Shown piece after piece: positions 62,054 to 64,000 of a stretch of DNA of 64,000 bases. Every line of letters starts with the position of its first letter. The stretch's first letter is position 1. The position numbers and the translations under genes are program-made. A model generated the notes under the pieces. It made no database searches. It saw only the letters and a list, made by a program, of their open reading frames with translations, and had not been told where the DNA came from. The DNA lies in contig NZ_CP080531.1 of the NCBI RefSeq assembly GCF_024746835.1, positions 7,088,001 through 7,152,000 of the forward strand, written 5' to 3'. This stretch comes from Mesorhizobium sp. AR02. GTDB lineage: Bacteria; Pseudomonadota; Alphaproteobacteria; Rhizobiales; Rhizobiaceae.

Positions 62054-62875
62054 ATGTCCGGATTTCTTCGTCGCGCGCTTTTGACGGTCGGGCTGGTGAT
62101 CGCCGGCCTTGCGCCGCGCGCTGCATTCGCCATCACGACCAACGATCTCTACCAGTCGCAGACCATCGTCACCGGCCAGGGCGAGGTGAACCGCCAGATA
62201 GGCTTCAGGGACTGCCTGGACCGGGTCCTGGTCAGGGTCTCAGGCGATCAGCGGCTGCCGAAAAAGCCGGAAATGCTGGCACTACGAGACAGGGCTGGCG
62301 ACTTCGTCGACACTTTCCGCTACCACGACCGGCTGGAAGGCATTCCGATCCATGACGAACAGGGCACGCACGACCGACCGCACGATCTGACCTGTCTCTA
62401 CAAGCCCGCCACGGTCGACAAGCTGCTGGCTTCGCTCGGCAGCAGGCCCTGGCTTGGCGAGCGACCAACGCTCGCCGTCTTTCTCACCACCGAACAGGGC
62501 GCTCGGCATTTCGTGCTCAGCGCCGAGGAGGAGCGTGGCGAGACGATGCGCGAGTCTTTCGCCAATGCCACCGGTCCGCTGTTGATGCATGTCGCATTTC
62601 CGAAGGCTGCGCAGATAGCCGACCTGGGCGAAAAAGCGCTGCGCACCGACGACATGGCAAGGCTGGACCTGCTGGCCAAACAGGTTGGTGGCGCGCAGGC
62701 GCTCGTCGGCAGCATCGTGTGGAGCGACAAAGAGCTCGGCTGGATCGCCGATTGGCGGCTGGCCAACAACGGCAAGACCTATCGCTGGCAGGTGCGTGGC
62801 GTCAGCTTCGACGTGGCGTTCCGCGTGGCAATCGGAGGCGCTGCACAGATTCTTTCGGGCAATGGCCAGCCTTGA
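62054..62875 (+). CDS. DUF2066 exported protein
   Basis: A 273-aa protein from ATG 62054. The signal peptide (residues 1-27, ending AFA) is followed by the DUF2066 pattern: LYQSQTIVTGQGEVNRQIGFRDCLDRVLVRVSGDQRLPKKPEM, LEGIPIHDEQGTHDRPHDLTCLYKPATVDKLLASLGSRPWLGERPTLAVFL. Function unknown. The longer frame upstream is Arg-rich non-protein. It precedes hemB by 111 bp. Confidence 0.83.
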   Translation: MSGFLRRALLTVGLVIAGLAPRAAFAITTNDLYQSQTIVTGQGEVNRQIGFRDCLDRVLVRVSGDQRLPKKPEMLALRDRAGDFVDTFRYHDRLEGIPIHDEQGTHDRPHDLTCLYKPATVDKLLASLGSRPWLGERPTLAVFLTTEQGARHFVLSAEEERGETMRESFANATGPLLMHVAFPKAAQIADLGEKALRTDDMARLDLLAKQVGGAQALVGSIVWSDKELGWIADWRLANNGKTYRWQVRGVSFDVAFRVAIGGAAQILSGNGQP

Positions 62876-62986
62876 GAGATCCACGCTGCCTCTCGGTAAA
62901 CGGGGCGAAGGAAAGCTGGCACAATCGTGTCGCATTGGTCAGCACCAAGGGCTCGTGGTAAAAGCCGCCGAACGAGAGTTTTGGCC

Positions 62987-64000
<1,014 letters not shown>

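Overview
The window reads as a chromosomal segment of an alphaproteobacterium of the order Hyphomicrobiales, most likely Mesorhizobium or a close relative. Supporting signs are the high G+C, the LdtR/L,D-transpeptidase pair, a porphobilinogen synthase with the Asp-rich metal site known from rhizobia, the nrdR-ribD-ribE-ribH-nusB gene order, the plsX-fabH-ihfA-merR order, and a dispersed short palindromic repeat of rhizobial type. Genus assignment is inference from recognised protein families, not from a search.

Layout. 0-3.3 kb: agmatinase, argC, an APH-type kinase and a small coiled-coil protein. 3.3-4.8 kb: a complete insertion sequence that carries a passenger gene behind its transposase, inserted 3 bp beyond the stop of ctaA. 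4.8-10.2 kb: ctaA, small membrane and secreted proteins, a polysaccharide deacetylase divergent from a CelD/BcsL-type acetyltransferase, and an isolated trypsin-like protease. 10.3-17.1 kb: a GntR repressor divergent from a PotABCD-like ABC transporter operon with a hydantoin-racemase-like enzyme and a GNAT protein; the divergent promoter contains two clean palindromes. 17.1-24.3 kb: an exopolysaccharide locus (degenerate ExoP/Wzc-like protein, export lipoprotein, GT4 glycosyltransferase, undecaprenyl-phosphate sugar transferase, Wzy/O-antigen-ligase-like polymerase).

24.3-30.2 kb is the accessory region, next to a tRNA-Pro(GGG) gene. It holds a two-gene operon: an AAA ATPase of the AAA_15/DUF3696 kind and a PIN-like protein whose GTG start overlaps the ATPase's original stop by 4 nt. 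The ATPase gene is broken by a 2,649-bp IS1595-family element (25924-28572) with 24-bp perfect terminal inverted repeats and an 8-bp target duplication. Removing the element restores a 457-codon ATPase exactly. Besides its transposase the element carries passengers: a protein with an HEPN-like RNDDEH motif, a DUF3892 protein and several very small proteins. I consider the ATPase/PIN-like pair a candidate defence or toxin system and the element a passenger-bearing IS.

30.3-43.2 kb: tRNA-editing YbaK protein, HTH regulator, secreted proteins including a 66-aa His-rich peptide, a TupA-like ATP-grasp protein, then the lipid/nucleoid operon (Cbp3-like chaperone, DUF177, plsX, fabH, ihfA, merR) divergent from bamE, a cupin/GT2 pair bracketed by two similar inverted terminators, and the K+-independent proton pyrophosphatase hppA. 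43.4-47.3 kb: an osmoprotectant-type ABC transporter operon. 47.4-54.7 kb: MFS, nusB, ribH, a TacA-tail-like small protein, ribE, ribD, nrdR, two small proteins and glyA. 54.8-64 kb: Na+/H+ antiporter, LuxR solo, ldtP and ldtR, DUF6163, an enoyl-CoA hydratase-family hydrolase, DUF2066 and hemB, which runs off the window.
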